DNA of 64,000 nt from contig NC_037269.1 in the NCBI RefSeq assembly GCF_000002425.4, positions 9,011,444 to 9,075,443 of the forward strand, read 5' to 3'. The first letter of the stretch is position 1. Every line of letters begins with the position of its first letter. A model generated the notes under the pieces. It was not told the origin of the DNA. It made no database searches and was given only the letters and a program-made list of their open reading frames with translations. The translations under genes were made by a program, and so were the position numbers. Origin of the DNA: Physcomitrium patens. Lineage: Eukaryota > Streptophyta > Bryopsida > Funariales > Funariaceae. This document shows positions 1-12,181 of this stretch, in pieces.

Positions 1-1240
1 ATATACTAATTTATAGTTTTATATTGTCGTCAATATTAAAATGTAGTTTTGAGATATATATATATATATATATATATAGATAATGACATTTTATTTCTTA
101 TAAACCTTGGATTTGTAATTCATAGAATATTTAAGAAAATATCCATAATCAATTATATAAAAATAGAGTTATTTTGTTTATACTACTAAAGACATAAAAT
201 ATTTAAAGAAATATCTATAGTCAATCATATATAAAATAGAGTTATTTTGTTTATACTACTAAAGACATAGAATATTTAAAGAAATATCTATAATCAATCA
301 TATATAAAATAGAGTTATTTTGTTTATACTACTAAAGACATAGAATATTTAAGGAAATATCTATAGTCAATCATATATAAAATAGAGTTATTTTGTTTGT
401 ACTACTAAAGACATATAAAATTATTTTTTAATTTCATTAAATATCTTGGCTTGTAATTTAGTTCTACTCTGAACTTAATGATTAAAACAATAAGTAATAA
501 AATTAAAATTTTATGTGTTTAATAAAGCTAGTATTTATTATAATTTATTCTAATACTTACTTTTCTTTGCAAATTAAAACTTTAAAATTACAATTAAAAT
601 ACTTTAAGGTATAAATGATAATCTATTCTTTTCTAAGTAGATAGATATAGTCACATAGTTAGACACTCATATTTTAATTAGTACAATCCCTGATGATAAC
701 ATAATGTATGTTAATCTCTGATTCAAAGTGTAAATATGACCTGTTTATTTGATGACGGAAAGAATGCATTCTCTCCTTGAGAAAGTTACATCATTGTAAA
801 AGAAATCAAAACTCTCTTTTTTTGTTTGACTTTTAATAAACTTTATAATGTACAAAACCTAGTTTTAATTTCTAAATTCTTTTAACAAATAAATGATGAT
901 ATAATGTAAATCATATTCTAGAAACTCATTTGTCATGCAAAAAACATAACAGTTGTAAGTGTGATAAGCTTCTGTGAAGTATTTGGAAGAAAATCATTAC
1001 TTCACATGATTTTACAATTAATCTCACCAAAAAAAATTCCAATTACAATTAATCTCACCAAAATAAAGTATTACAAATAGAACATCCAATGCATGAAGTA
1101 ATTTAAAAAAAGAAAGAGAGTTTCTTCAAAAGAGGCAAAAAATTATAAAGTATATAAAAAAAGTAAAGCGTTCCCAATCGCGTTCCCAACCACGTTCTCA
1201 ACGCGTTCTCCAAGAACTTTCTATAATCGTTACTTTTGTA
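1..1240. other. AT-rich intergenic DNA
   Basis: This stretch is strongly AT-rich, with short (AT)n runs such as the one at about 58-78, and no supported coding sequence. It holds the 73-bp tandem repeat listed separately. The only open frames are short and low in complexity. Confidence 0.7.
118..417. repeat. 73-bp tandem repeat, four copies
   Basis: Four head-to-tail copies of an AT-rich unit can be read. The landmark 'actactaaagacata' recurs with its 'gaca' at 191, 264, 337 and 410, a constant spacing of 73 bp. The second to fourth copies are nearly identical and the first is more diverged. No coding potential. This looks like a short local satellite array. Confidence 0.85.
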
Positions 1241-1245
1241 TGAGA

Positions 1246-1505
1246 GGGAACGAACGAACGAACGAACGACGAACAGACGAATGAACGATATCGGCAGCAA
1301 GGGCTTTGTTTTTTTTTCACATTAGGGCTAAGACGTCGGACCAGGGAGCGGGGGGACGGCTATTGGGTTGACCCCATAGGGGGCTGGGTAGGACCAGTGG
1401 GTGAATGACAGCTGGAAGAAGCATGGTGGGACCGTGACTGGCACGGAGGACAGTTCCTGTGCAGAACAATGTCTCCTCTCTGTCGTTCTCTCTCTCCGGC
1501 TCTGG

Positions 1506-1545
<40 letters not shown>

Positions 1546-2883
1546 GTGAGCGAGGAAGGAAGGGGAAGGAAGGAAGGAAGGAAGGCTTTGACGATGATGG
1601 TGGAGCTGCTGCTGCTGCTTTTGTGAATGAGGGTTAGACAGACAGACCAATACCATTGTGGAGTTTTAATGTAGGACGGAGGGAGCGCTATTGCTGCTGC
1701 TTTCGAAGCTTGGGTGAGTGTGGTGATATAGGGATGCTTTCCCTGCAAGCTGGAATCGGTTCGGAAGGGGTATATGAGTTTCGGTGAGGTAGGTGAATGG
1801 GAGACGTCGGGAGATTTAGTTTTTGCTCGTGATGACTACTGTGAGGTTTTCGTGATTGCAACGGTGTTGAATTGTGGGGATTAGAATCTGTGGTAGGACC
1901 GGAAAATTAATTTCTAGAACGAGCTTGTCTGTCGTGAAGAAGAGATTGATTGTCCCCTGTTTGTCTGATTTTTTATTTTTTATTTTTTGTTTTATTTTTA
2001 TTTTTTAAATCACTTTGAAAAAGTAGTGGTTTTGTGTTGTAATTGTATGGTGGTGTATTGGATTTGGCGTAGGTTGCGGTTGGTGGATTGTGTTAGAGGT
2101 GCCGTTTGATGTGGTGAAGTGCATTAAACTTAAGCGTAGGAGTTTATGTGATTTTCTAGTTTAGGTTGCAGATATTGAGGCTGATGCTTGCAAACAGTTT
2201 GTTTGCTTCGCAAATTGAACTCCAAATAGGTGGCAGGTCAAGTATTCTAATTAGAAGTTGTTGTCAATGTTTTTTTTCAAACTCAATTATTCATGCCAGT
2301 GGTCAATCTACAGAAAACTGAGTTTGTTGCTGTTTCTTTTTTTCGTTTTCCAGGTTAAGGATTGGTACTCTACAAATGCTTTGGATTCTCGTCGTAGAAA
2401 ATTCGAGTTCCCTCTGATGATTTGGGTTGATCAGTGGGGCGCTGGAAAGTATTTAGCAAGGCTATGGGAAGTAAGGGGCCGTAGGGTTGTGGTAATTTTC
2501 AAGTGAGGGAAGTATGGTTTTTTACGGTGTTACAATAACTCGCCTGACTTTCATGAATAGATAACATGGACAAAATCTGGGACTAGACGTTAGCGTGACC
2601 TACAATTCTGCTTATCAAACTGAATCCTGAGATTTTAATAGTTCCTTGCTTGGAACAACTCCCTGAAAAGGTTGCCAAAAGTTTCAACAAGATCCAGCAA
2701 TATTCAATCAAATTTACATCATCCAGAAGGGGATTGCAGGACGTGCACTTCTTAAGTCTAGGTTATTCTGGTCACAATTCATTTCAGTATCTGCTCACAT
2801 AAAAGTTCGTGCACATAGGTTCGTTGGTATTGGACACTATCTACAGCAAAGATAAAGCTCAGTACCAGAAGAAACTTAAAGCC
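1246..2883 (+). promoter_or_regulatory. Promoter and 5' leader of the double-RING gene
   Basis: Base composition rises sharply here ahead of the coding region at 2884. A (GAAC)n run lies at about 1246-1270 and an uninterrupted (CT)n tract at 1513-1542, followed by GGAA/GAAG-rich DNA. Pyrimidine microsatellites of this kind often mark transcription starts and 5' untranslated leaders in plants. Short frames here show no family signature and are treated as leader or leader-intron sequence. The exact transcription start and any leader intron cannot be fixed from sequence alone. Confidence 0.5.
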
Positions 2884-5800
2884 ATGGCAGCTGTTTGGAG
2901 AAACGCAGGAAGTTCAGGAGCTCTTGAATCTGGTAGTAGGTCAGCCCAGGTAGATATAATTCCTGACGACTCGTGTGATATATGTATGGGCGAAGACGGA
3001 GCATGTGATATTTGGTTTAGTCCCTGTGCGCACAAAGCATGTGCTTCATGCGTCCAGAAAATGCGTATTGCAAATGTTTATAAGGTAACGAGCAATGCCT
3101 ATGCAGAACAGTTGTGGTGCTATCAGAACGTTTATGAAAGGAATAGCGTAGTTGAATGAAACGATTTGCTCTTTGACCTAGCAAGTACACAATGTTGTCG
3201 TACTTAGCATGACAGACAACAAAATCTACTGCAATTTCTCAGTTTTTGTTTGTTTTGGTATGTTTCATGTTTAAGTATTGTCTGTATAAGGATTCTGGCT
3301 AGTCTAATTTAGTTTTCGAACCTTAAGTTCTTGTGAAGGTTTTTAGAAAGTTACCTCCTCATGGATACGAACGTGATTGGTAACAGCACTCAAAATCGGA
3401 ATATGATTAGGTTTAACTTGTTGTGGTTGTATTTGCAGGCTGATAAAGGTGTGAAATGTCCATTTTGTCGGCAATTAATAGAGTCATATTTAGATTCACC
3501 TCCATTACAACATCCAGCTTATTCTCCTTTTCCACCCGAATCAGCATCCTTTAATCTTGTTACGGGAAGGAATCCAGAGCAAGTTTCGAAAGCAGTAGCT
3601 GAAACATCGGTTAAGAAACCTTACGGTCGAGGGGGTATAGTATCTATTGGGGGTGGAAATGACTACATACCTCCTAAAGGTGTTACTGGAAGTGATGGGG
3701 GAGGTCTGCGGTCAAGTACACGAATGGATGATTTATTACCTGGTTACGTAGTACCCCCATTAAAAGATACAGACGACATAGTGAGCATGGCCATGGATCG
3801 AACGGTGATGTTTCGATCCCAGCGTGATGTTTGGCGTGTTTACAGTAATGATCAGTTGGATTCCATCAGACATGCCAGCGTATGAATATTGTGCGAAGAA
3901 ATATGTTAGGATGAGTTGTTTGTAATGGAGCATTACTCTTTCGTGCATGCAGGGTGCTAGACATTTAGATTTCATGTTACGAGATGGATATCCGAAGCGT
4001 CACAAAGTGGCGAAACTTTGTCGAGAAATGCTTACTCCTTTTTCTGCGAAACTAGCCGTTCATGGTAAGCTATTTTGAACGGCTTACGGAGATGCTGTAA
4101 GGACTGGAGCAGGTCGCACACTATTGGAGGGAATGAGGCTCTGTAGGACATAGGTTTGGCTAGACGTAAAACCTGCTTAGCTGCACTTCACCTTCTTGAT
4201 TGTTCTCTGATACTTACCAACAAGTCGTGGTGCGGTTTGTGTGTTGGCAGCTTCTGGGAATTATGTATTACAAAGAATGCTTGAGTATGCTGCGACTCAC
4301 AGAGGAGAAGGTGGTAACACGGAGAGCTTCTTTACAAGTATTGTTCGTTCTTTCTGTCTAGACAAAGGGTTGGTAATGGCCGCCCAAGATCATCGAGGCA
4401 CTTTCTCGGTTCAAAAGATGGTGAGCATTCTCTAATCGTTCGATATGATAGAGATATGTCTCGTGTGTCTGGAGTCTGGACGAGATTGGAACAACTTCCC
4501 CCGTATCATCATGACGTTAAATGTTCTGTTGTGTTACAGTTTTTAGGTCTGCTGTCTTTCGTCGGGATTTTGTAGCCGTTTCTTTCCTCAGACTATTCTA
4601 GGTTGTATTTGTTCTCTACCCTCGCCCTGGGGTATATGTCGACGAGATTACAGTAGTGTTCGCTGGAAATGTAAGTGGCGAGGTCATGTATATAAACATT
4701 GATGTGTATGGTTCGCTGATTGCAATGGCATGTAATGCAGCTGGTGTCGGTGAAAGGTACGGAGGAAGCAAATCTAGTAGCGACATGTATTCAAGGGTCT
4801 GTGGTAAGTGGTTGCTGTTGGGACGTCCGTTTTGAGCTAAATATTGTTGGGTATGTTTGGAGACGGCAGTTAGACGGAAGATGTCATTGGCTTCTATTGT
4901 GGACACTTGTATTCATGGGTAACAGGCAGTTGTATGAAGTTATACATATCTCAATTCAGCTACTGTAGCTACTGTGCTCTATTTGCTGAGAGACCCTAGT
5001 TCTGCTTTATTGAGGGGATAGTCTGTTTTTGACTCGTACGATATACAATGATGGTAAGCTTTTTTCTCTAGCCTCATTGATGCAGTCTTTGAGGTTTGTA
5101 CTTAAATTGATGTTAGGATATGGAGATGCTGAGTTTTCGTCTTGTGCTTGTTGGAAATGCACGTGTAGGTACAGCTCGCGCTAGATCAATATGGAGTCTA
5201 TGTTTTAGAGCGATTGGTAATCCTCCGTCTCACGTAACTTTGTCATCTATTTTCGTTCATGAATGTTTGGGAAAGCTGAAGCATCTCGATATCGTGTGTA
5301 TTTAACTGGTTTCTTCTTTACTGGAAAACGGCAACTGGAACTTGCTTCTTTCATAGGATTCGCACGTGGCCTGTTTCTTAAGAGTGCTGTAGGTTCAAGA
5401 CCTTATCAGGTTGGAACTTGGAGGTTTTGTGACAGGTAGAGGCTATGATAACCTCGTTGAACCCTGCACCGGGCAAGAAGGCACGAGTTCCATCAAAGGT
5501 TGCAATGAAGATTTTGGCTCAGATTTGTGAAGAAATGCACACTGATTCAGCGTCCTTAGCCTGCATTGCTAAGCACCAGGTCATCATCGACAATACCGTG
5601 TCTCTGTGTGGAGTAAAGCAGCTTGACTTTTATGTTCTGTGGTACATTCTGTGTACTGTTGGAAAGGACCCCCAACCCTTAACCTGCCGGGATTGTCATT
5701 TAATTTGGATATCGACATAGTCAGAGCGCAAAAATGCGAGAGACTGTCTTAATTGCCCTTCAGAGGGGTTGAGTATATGCTTGTGTTACTGATTTATATA

Positions 5801-8800
5801 AATCTTACGCGATTTGGCTGTCGAAAATCCCGCTGGCTATTTAGGAAGGCGCGGTGATGCATGCTTAATCAAGATGCGGTTTCTTTGTGTAGGTGAGTGG
5901 ATTAATGCTTGTTGAGTGCATTCGGTGGGCGTTGCCACAACCTGAGGCCTTGACTGCAGCTGTAAGCCTAGCAAAATTGTCTAGTGATCTTGTTGGGTTC
6001 AAGCTATCTCATCGAACACTGCAGGGTGTGCTTAGGTGAGTTGCACCTTTATCTCTACCTTGTTTGTCTCTCTTTCTCATCCGTTAATTGTTTGACTAAT
6101 GTTTTAAAGTGGTTCGATACACCCCTCGTTGATGTTGTGAATGTTTTTCGACGGTGCGTGGTCATGAGTTTTCTCATATCTGGTAATAATGGTTGTTTTT
6201 CGTCGTTAGGTGTACGTCCGATGACAATTAGTAGGATTTTTTGTGCTCTCAGTTTTCAGTACCTTTCTTAGCACCTGAAATGTTGATCAGTTTCTGTCGA
6301 GTCTTGAATTATAATGCAAATCAATTTGAAGGTCATCAACCATATGGGAGGAACCAGTGGTTCGGTGGTATTGTTTGAAGATATTTGAATTTCGACTTGC
6401 TCGTTGTTCCATGAGAATTAGAGTTTATTACTTACGTCATGTTCATTTGGCAGTCTGGAGGTGAAGGAAGTTGCGGAGCATGTTATCCAAGGCTTACAAG
6501 GGCACTATGTAGAATTGGCATCTGATACAATCGGATTTGGATTTAAGCTAGTTCGGGCATGCCTGGCAACTCCATGTGGTAAGTGCTTTTGAATTATATG
6601 AAAATAGTGCCTGTTTTGCATCGAAGTTTTTGCTAAAATCCTAAAATATGGCGCCGATATGGGAGGAAAAATGAGTAGTTTCAGCGAAGTTGTGGTGCCT
6701 CATGATTCTTGTCCAAGTTCACTTTTAGAATAGCGGGAGTGATCTTAACGTGGTGACGGAGGCGGGTTGATGGTTTTTTATTTCAGTTGGAGAAGACATG
6801 CGACTACTTGTTGTAAATGAACTTCTGGATGGCGTTATTTACCCATCTGCACATCATTCTTTGATCGATAATACAGCTGGTTGTGAAATGTTAGCTTTCG
6901 GACTCTGTCTTCTCTCGCGCAGGTGAGTCATTCTTGAAATTCCGCTTATAAAAATAGAAATAATTATTTAATGGATTGAAATATTTGACGCTATTCACCA
7001 CAGTCGATTTCTGTGCGAGTGGGGTCTTAGCTAAAGGCAACTCATAGGTAGTGAAGTGTAGGGCACTGACGGAATTGGGATCTGAATTTTAAGTGGTTTT
7101 TTTCTTGTGTACTTTCAAGTTAATTTTGGTACTACACTCCCTCATGCATGATTCTCAGAGATGATGTATGTTAACATCCTTGGATGGTTTCTGCAGAATT
7201 TTAGATGAACGTTTGGACAAAATGATTATGTTTCTTGAACAAGATAAGTGCCTTGTATTTCGAGACCGCGTAGAGACTATGCGTAAACACTTTTTTAATG
7301 AAACCCCACCACCCAATATTCAGCTTGTTCCTGCTTCTGCTTCCCCAGCATCATTTGTTCCCTCAGTCACAAGAGTATGTTCACTGGATCTTAGTTCAAG
7401 CAACTCTGGAAACGACGTCGGTTGTAATTCTCTCTCTGGATATTCTCGGGTTTTTCAAGGACAACCAATGTCTGACCCATGGTCCGAGGAAGCTCCGCCA
7501 GGTGGTGTGTTTTCGTTGGAGCACGTCGAAAAGCCTTTGACCAGAGTAGGTTCGATGCCTCATGTTCGACCAGCTACTTCTAGTTCTCGTCTTGCGTCTC
7601 CGGAACACAATTACACAGGAGAATCAAGTGGCGTAGAGAATAGCACTAGCAACACAATGGGATCCCCCAGCGGTGGTACTTTAGGTGGACGAGGCAGTTC
7701 GAATCAATCTGGGAGTTCCACGCACACACCTCCGCAATTGAGGGATAGGAATGTTATCACAGTCCCTGGTCACAATGGCGTCGGTAGCTCTCACTCGCAG
7801 CTGTCATCTCTGGAAGGAAGGTCGGGATCTTTTGCTCCTTCCCATTTGCTGCGGTCTAACTCAATTAATGCGACTTCGCCACCCGGCTTGTCAGGATTGA
7901 GCAATGAGATATTGCTCCCTACTAGCAGTGAGTTTGGGAATGGAAGTCTAACAAGTAGCTCCTCTCGTAATGCACACAGTTTACTGCCTTACGGAAGTTC
8001 GGATTTCCTGGACTATAACTCAGATCCCGTGGAGTCTCCAACATACGCTGGTCCGAAGAAAACAAGTGAGCAGGACGTGCTGAGTGAAGCAGCTAAGTCT
8101 TCCGGGAGCCAGCGACAGCCTGGCATCTGTGCTGTGTGCTATCGGGATGCAGCAAATACGGTACGCCTTCTTTTAGTAATGTGTTCTGATTTAAAAATAC
8201 TCTTTGGTTTGTCAGCCGTTGTTTTAGTTGGCGTGATTTGCTCCTAGTGAAGTTTTGCACCTGCTTGGGAACCCGTGGTTTTGCGTTTTCGGTGATTTAA
8301 ACCTGTGTGTACCAAGTTTTTGACGTGGTCTTGCGCTGTAGGTTTTGTTGAACTGCTCACACATGTGCTGCTGCACCGTGTGCTCACGAGCTGTAAAGCT
8401 CTGTCCTATCTGCAACAACAAGGTGACCAACGTAATAGACATTCGACCAGTGGGGATGCCACCTAGTCCGTCATCTTCTCTGCCTGCACAAATTGTGGGG
8501 TCGAATGCATGGGACATGTCTAGGATGGCAAACTCCGTTTCATCGATTGTTAACAATTTGGTAGATGTGAGCAACGGGGCAATTCAGTTTAGAGAAGGCC
8601 CTTCGCGACCCTCGTCTGCAAGCTCTCAATATCAAGGTAGCGAACCAGGACGATTCGAGGGCAGCACCGTGAATGCAGTAAATCAGCATTATCCATTCCG
8701 ACATTTTTCACCAGATCAGCCTCCACCTGGAATTCCAGTACCAAAGCAGAGTCCCGTGCAGTCAGGGAGTACCGTTCTTCGCAGCACAAGTCCTCAAACG

Positions 8801-9220
8801 ATCACTCCAATGAACGCTAGTCCCATTACTTCCATTTCTATGGGTGGTGCTAGACCTCTTTTCCTTCCTTCTGATTTCTATCCACAAGCTATTATAGGGA
8901 ATGGTGCGGCGGGATCTACTTTCTCATCCTACTCAATTGCTGCCCCTAGTTTTAATCAGCATATGGTTCCTTCGAGTTCTGTCAACAGTGCAGCGACTAA
9001 TCTGAATGGATCTGCTTTGAACCTGCCGGCAGCAGCAGCAGCTGTGACTTCGCCGATCCCTGGGCGTCGCGCTCCTGCTCCTTACCGACCACCTGGATTG
9101 TATCGGCCGCCGGACCTGTTTACGCAGCCAGCAGTTTCGGCAGAAACACAATCCAATAACAGCTCAGTGATGTCGGACTTTGCAAACATGGTTCCTTCCC
9201 AGTGGAGGACATATCAGTAG
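2884..9220 (+). CDS. RING - helical repeat - RING protein, probable E3 ubiquitin ligase
   Basis: The start ATG at 2884 has a good context (gccATGG). Clear exons are 2884-3084, 3439-3879, 3953-4064, 4251-4420, 4741-4803, about 5435-5580, about 5893-6026, 6474-6580, 6786-6921, 7197-8160 and 8342-9220. One or two short exons between 5.0 and 5.4 kb are less certain. The N-terminal C3HC4 RING (CDIC ... CAHKACASC ... CPFC) is split by the first intron. A second RING near the C terminus (CAVC ... CSHMCCCTVC ... CPIC) is split by the last. Between them lie helical segments such as ASGNYVLQRMLEY and QDHRGTFSVQKM, which resemble Pumilio/PUF repeats but are degenerate, and a long Ser/Gly/Pro-rich linker. 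RING domains recruit E2 enzymes, so ubiquitin ligase activity is likely; the repeat region may bind RNA or protein. I do not recognise a named orthologue. Confidence 0.85.
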
Positions 9221-9968
9221 TGGTGCAGTGGAATGGTTTGGAAATCATTCCTTCGAGTAGTGAGAGGAAGTATATTGTCCTCTGCGTGAGGATTAGGTGG
9301 TATGCTAGTTAATTCATAGTTAGATAATGGTCACGCACATGCTTTTACTTTTAAGAGGTTCGTGAACATCTCCAATCACTTGATTGAGGTAGTAGATTAT
9401 TGAGAGGAGCATCGGTCAGTGAAAACTAGACACAATTGTGTATCGAGTTCTTTATTTGGCGTTCTGTAAGGGACCCATATATAAGTGTTGTTTCTATTTT
9501 CCAATGTTTTACATGCAGAGTGTGGGGTTGCACATTTGCCAGGCAGTAGTGCTGGGGTTTCAATTTTCGTAAGTTCTGTTGAGGAAGTTTTTAATGTTTA
9601 TGAACGCTTAGGGTGAGACACTGAGTAGAATTAAGTGGCTTGTATTGTTTGTCTCGAAATCGAACATGAAGGTGTTGAAAACATCAGAAGAGAATGTGAA
9701 GCCATGCATTTTGGACAGATCAGCTAGAAAAGAGGTATGTTGGATTTGGTATGCAAAATAAGTCTATGTTTGTGTATATAATAATGGATAGGATGCAGTG
9801 TGATGTGAAAAATGATCAGTATTTCTCTGCAAATCACCAATAACAGACAAACATTGCTGTGACCGGTATTTTAACCAAACATGTTTTTCTTTAAAAACAC
9901 GGTGAAAAAAAAAAAAAAAAAAAAAAATCAAATTAGTTCTTTGAGATTGTTCACATATGTATATGTGA

Positions 9969-10009
<41 letters not shown>

Positions 10010-10711
10010 CACATTTGGAAGGTTTATTTTGATGTATACTTTAGATACTTGTTGGTATTTTCCCACATCCATGTCAAAAACTACAATGTTTCTTAAGAAA
10101 ATATTTTAATTTTTTTTGACATAACGATATTTGTTTTTTAAATGTGGAATACAATCGAATTTGAAGCTGAATACAAATCAAATAAACAAGAAAACTCTTG
10201 CTAGACATCACATTCACTCATTGATTGGTTTGAGTATTTCTTTTTCTTTACTTTGTAATCAAATAGATTTTCAACCTCATTATTCAACTTAAACCATCCC
10301 AAACAATAATCATCGTTACCACTCTTAGAAAAAGTTCACCTTTAAGAGATAAACATAGGATTTAGCATTAGGGTTTAGGATTTCGCCTTCTCCCTTCCGT
10401 CTCGAAAGATCACGACAATCGAATACATGCAGATGGGTATTATACGGAGGTTTCTGTTTATTAATTTATCGTTGAATGAAAATGAATAGAATCACCCAAA
10501 GAATGGCACATAATATCCCCTCTGCTGAATCGAATCCTGATTCAGAGACTGACGATTCGACACCAATGCGGCGTCGGTTGAGCACATGGATCAGCACGCT
10601 ATGGATCTTCAGCGGCGTCAACAGTTCGAGCAATCCTTGGACATACTTGGAAAACTTGGAGCCTGCTAATGACTACAGCGAACAATCGATCGCATCGCGT
10701 TGATAAACCGC
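9221..10711. other. 3' flank and intergenic DNA
   Basis: This is the 3' flank of the double-RING gene followed by AT-rich DNA. It contains a poly-A run at about 9905-9926 and an (AT)n microsatellite at about 9970-10001. No frame shows a recognisable protein. The stretch between about 10.47 and 10.71 kb is richer in GC and lies just downstream of the convergent lipase gene, so it may be that gene's 3' untranslated region. Confidence 0.6.
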
Positions 10712-12181
10712 TCATCCTGGAAGCTGGAGCGCTGCGAGCTGCTTGATGTTCATGGGATAGGCGTCCGATGGGGAGCCGGAGAAGAAGCGGTTGCCGATGA
10801 TGACGTTGGCAGCATCTGTGGGATGGTAAGGATCCCAGAAGAAGTAGCTCTTCCTGTTCCTACAGAAGGGGACCCCGGGGAAGCAGGGAGATAATCCACG
10901 GTGGAAGCCGATCGGCACACCGCAGCACGCTTGATCCTTCGTTGCGAATCCTGCACAGGAAGTCGATATCATGACAGTGTTTCACATTAAGGGATGGGGG
11001 TGGAATTGAAGGTCGAGATGAAGTGATTGTTGTGTTACCGAAGCCCCCGGGGTTGCTGATAATCTGGCTGACTACATTGAAGGAGTTCGCTAGGATGAAC
11101 TTTGCATTGGGATACTTGCCGTTGAGCTCATCCACCAGTGACTTGAGCGCGGAGTTGAAGCTCATGACGAGGGAGTTGTCTGATTGCACACACTGCCCCT
11201 TCGTCGTGGATGACACTGCCATGCGGTAGGGGATGCATCCCAGCGGCCCCACGTTGGAGATGACGAGCTTCCGGGCTCCGAGATTCACGAGAGCCTGGCA
11301 CATTTATGTGATGTTACTAGCAATCTATCAAGTAACAGAGATCAGATCGATTAGCAACTGAGGAGAAGCTTGAAGAGGATCATTTTTCGGACTGACCGTC
11401 AGCTGAGAACGGTACGTATTGATGAGCCGCTCTTGGAATCTCTTCGGGGTGAATAATCTGGGAGACGGGGACCCGACAACCAAGTAGTTGTTGAGAAAAT
11501 CGTTGGATCCCATGGTGACGGAGTAAATGGAGTTTCTAATGAGAGCGGCCCCAGATTCCGGACCCAGAAGCTGCATAATTTGCTGAGTGGTGTTGCGGAA
11601 CATACTGATTTGTTGCCACAGTGGAATTCGATTTACGAATGTGTAGCCAGTGAAGTCGAGAATGCCTGCTCCGCCTGAGGCATAGTTTACTCCACGAAGA
11701 ATCGCCTTGCCCTTCGCCGCGGGGTTAAGGAACACGGGGGCAAAAGGGATGCCCAGAAGCTGCCCTGCCAGTTCCAATATCCAAACCAGGGATTGAAAGT
11801 GCAATTAGACTCTAGATTTTTTTGAGGTTAAAATAGGGAGTTTTAAGAGGGGGAAGCGATGACGGTTATTCTCTTACCAATGATGTCAGCGACTGTTCGA
11901 CCGTTGCAGAATCTTCCGGTAGCTTTGCCCCCAGGGAAATCGACTCCATTACCACCGTAATTGGCTCTTGCCAACGAACCTATGTAGTTGTTGTTGCCGG
12001 CGTCGACAAGAGAGTCGCCGAATATGAAAGAGGCTGTTGGGAAACTACTACTCGAAGCTTGTGGACCAGGATTTACGATGACCTGTGCACCGCATGAGAA
12101 CGATCCACCAAGGTAGCATAAGAGCAGGATCGTAGTCCACTGTTGAAATTGCGTCGACGGGGTGCACCCCTGGAATGCCAT
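10712..12181 (-). CDS. GDSL esterase/lipase, secreted
   Basis: Four exons join in phase on the minus strand: 12181-11878, 11764-11397, 11294-11039 and 10950-10712, about 388 residues, normal for the plant GDSL family. The ATG at 12181 is preferred over an in-frame GTG further upstream. A hydrophobic stretch near residues 15-25 (TTILLLCYLGG) suggests a signal peptide and secretion. Catalytic blocks are visible: block I FIFGDSLVDAGNNNY with the nucleophile Ser, block II GVNYASGGAG, block III TMGSNDFLNNYL with the oxyanion Asn, and block V DPYHPTDAAN with the Asp and His. The family hydrolyses acyl esters; plant members act on cutin, wax or wall esters. The substrate here cannot be told. All key residues are present, so it looks functional. 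Confidence 0.93.

Noticed and set aside
1360-1748. Minus-strand frames over the CT tract, rich in Arg-Glu
   Set aside because: They arise from the translated CT/GA microsatellite and have no protein signature.
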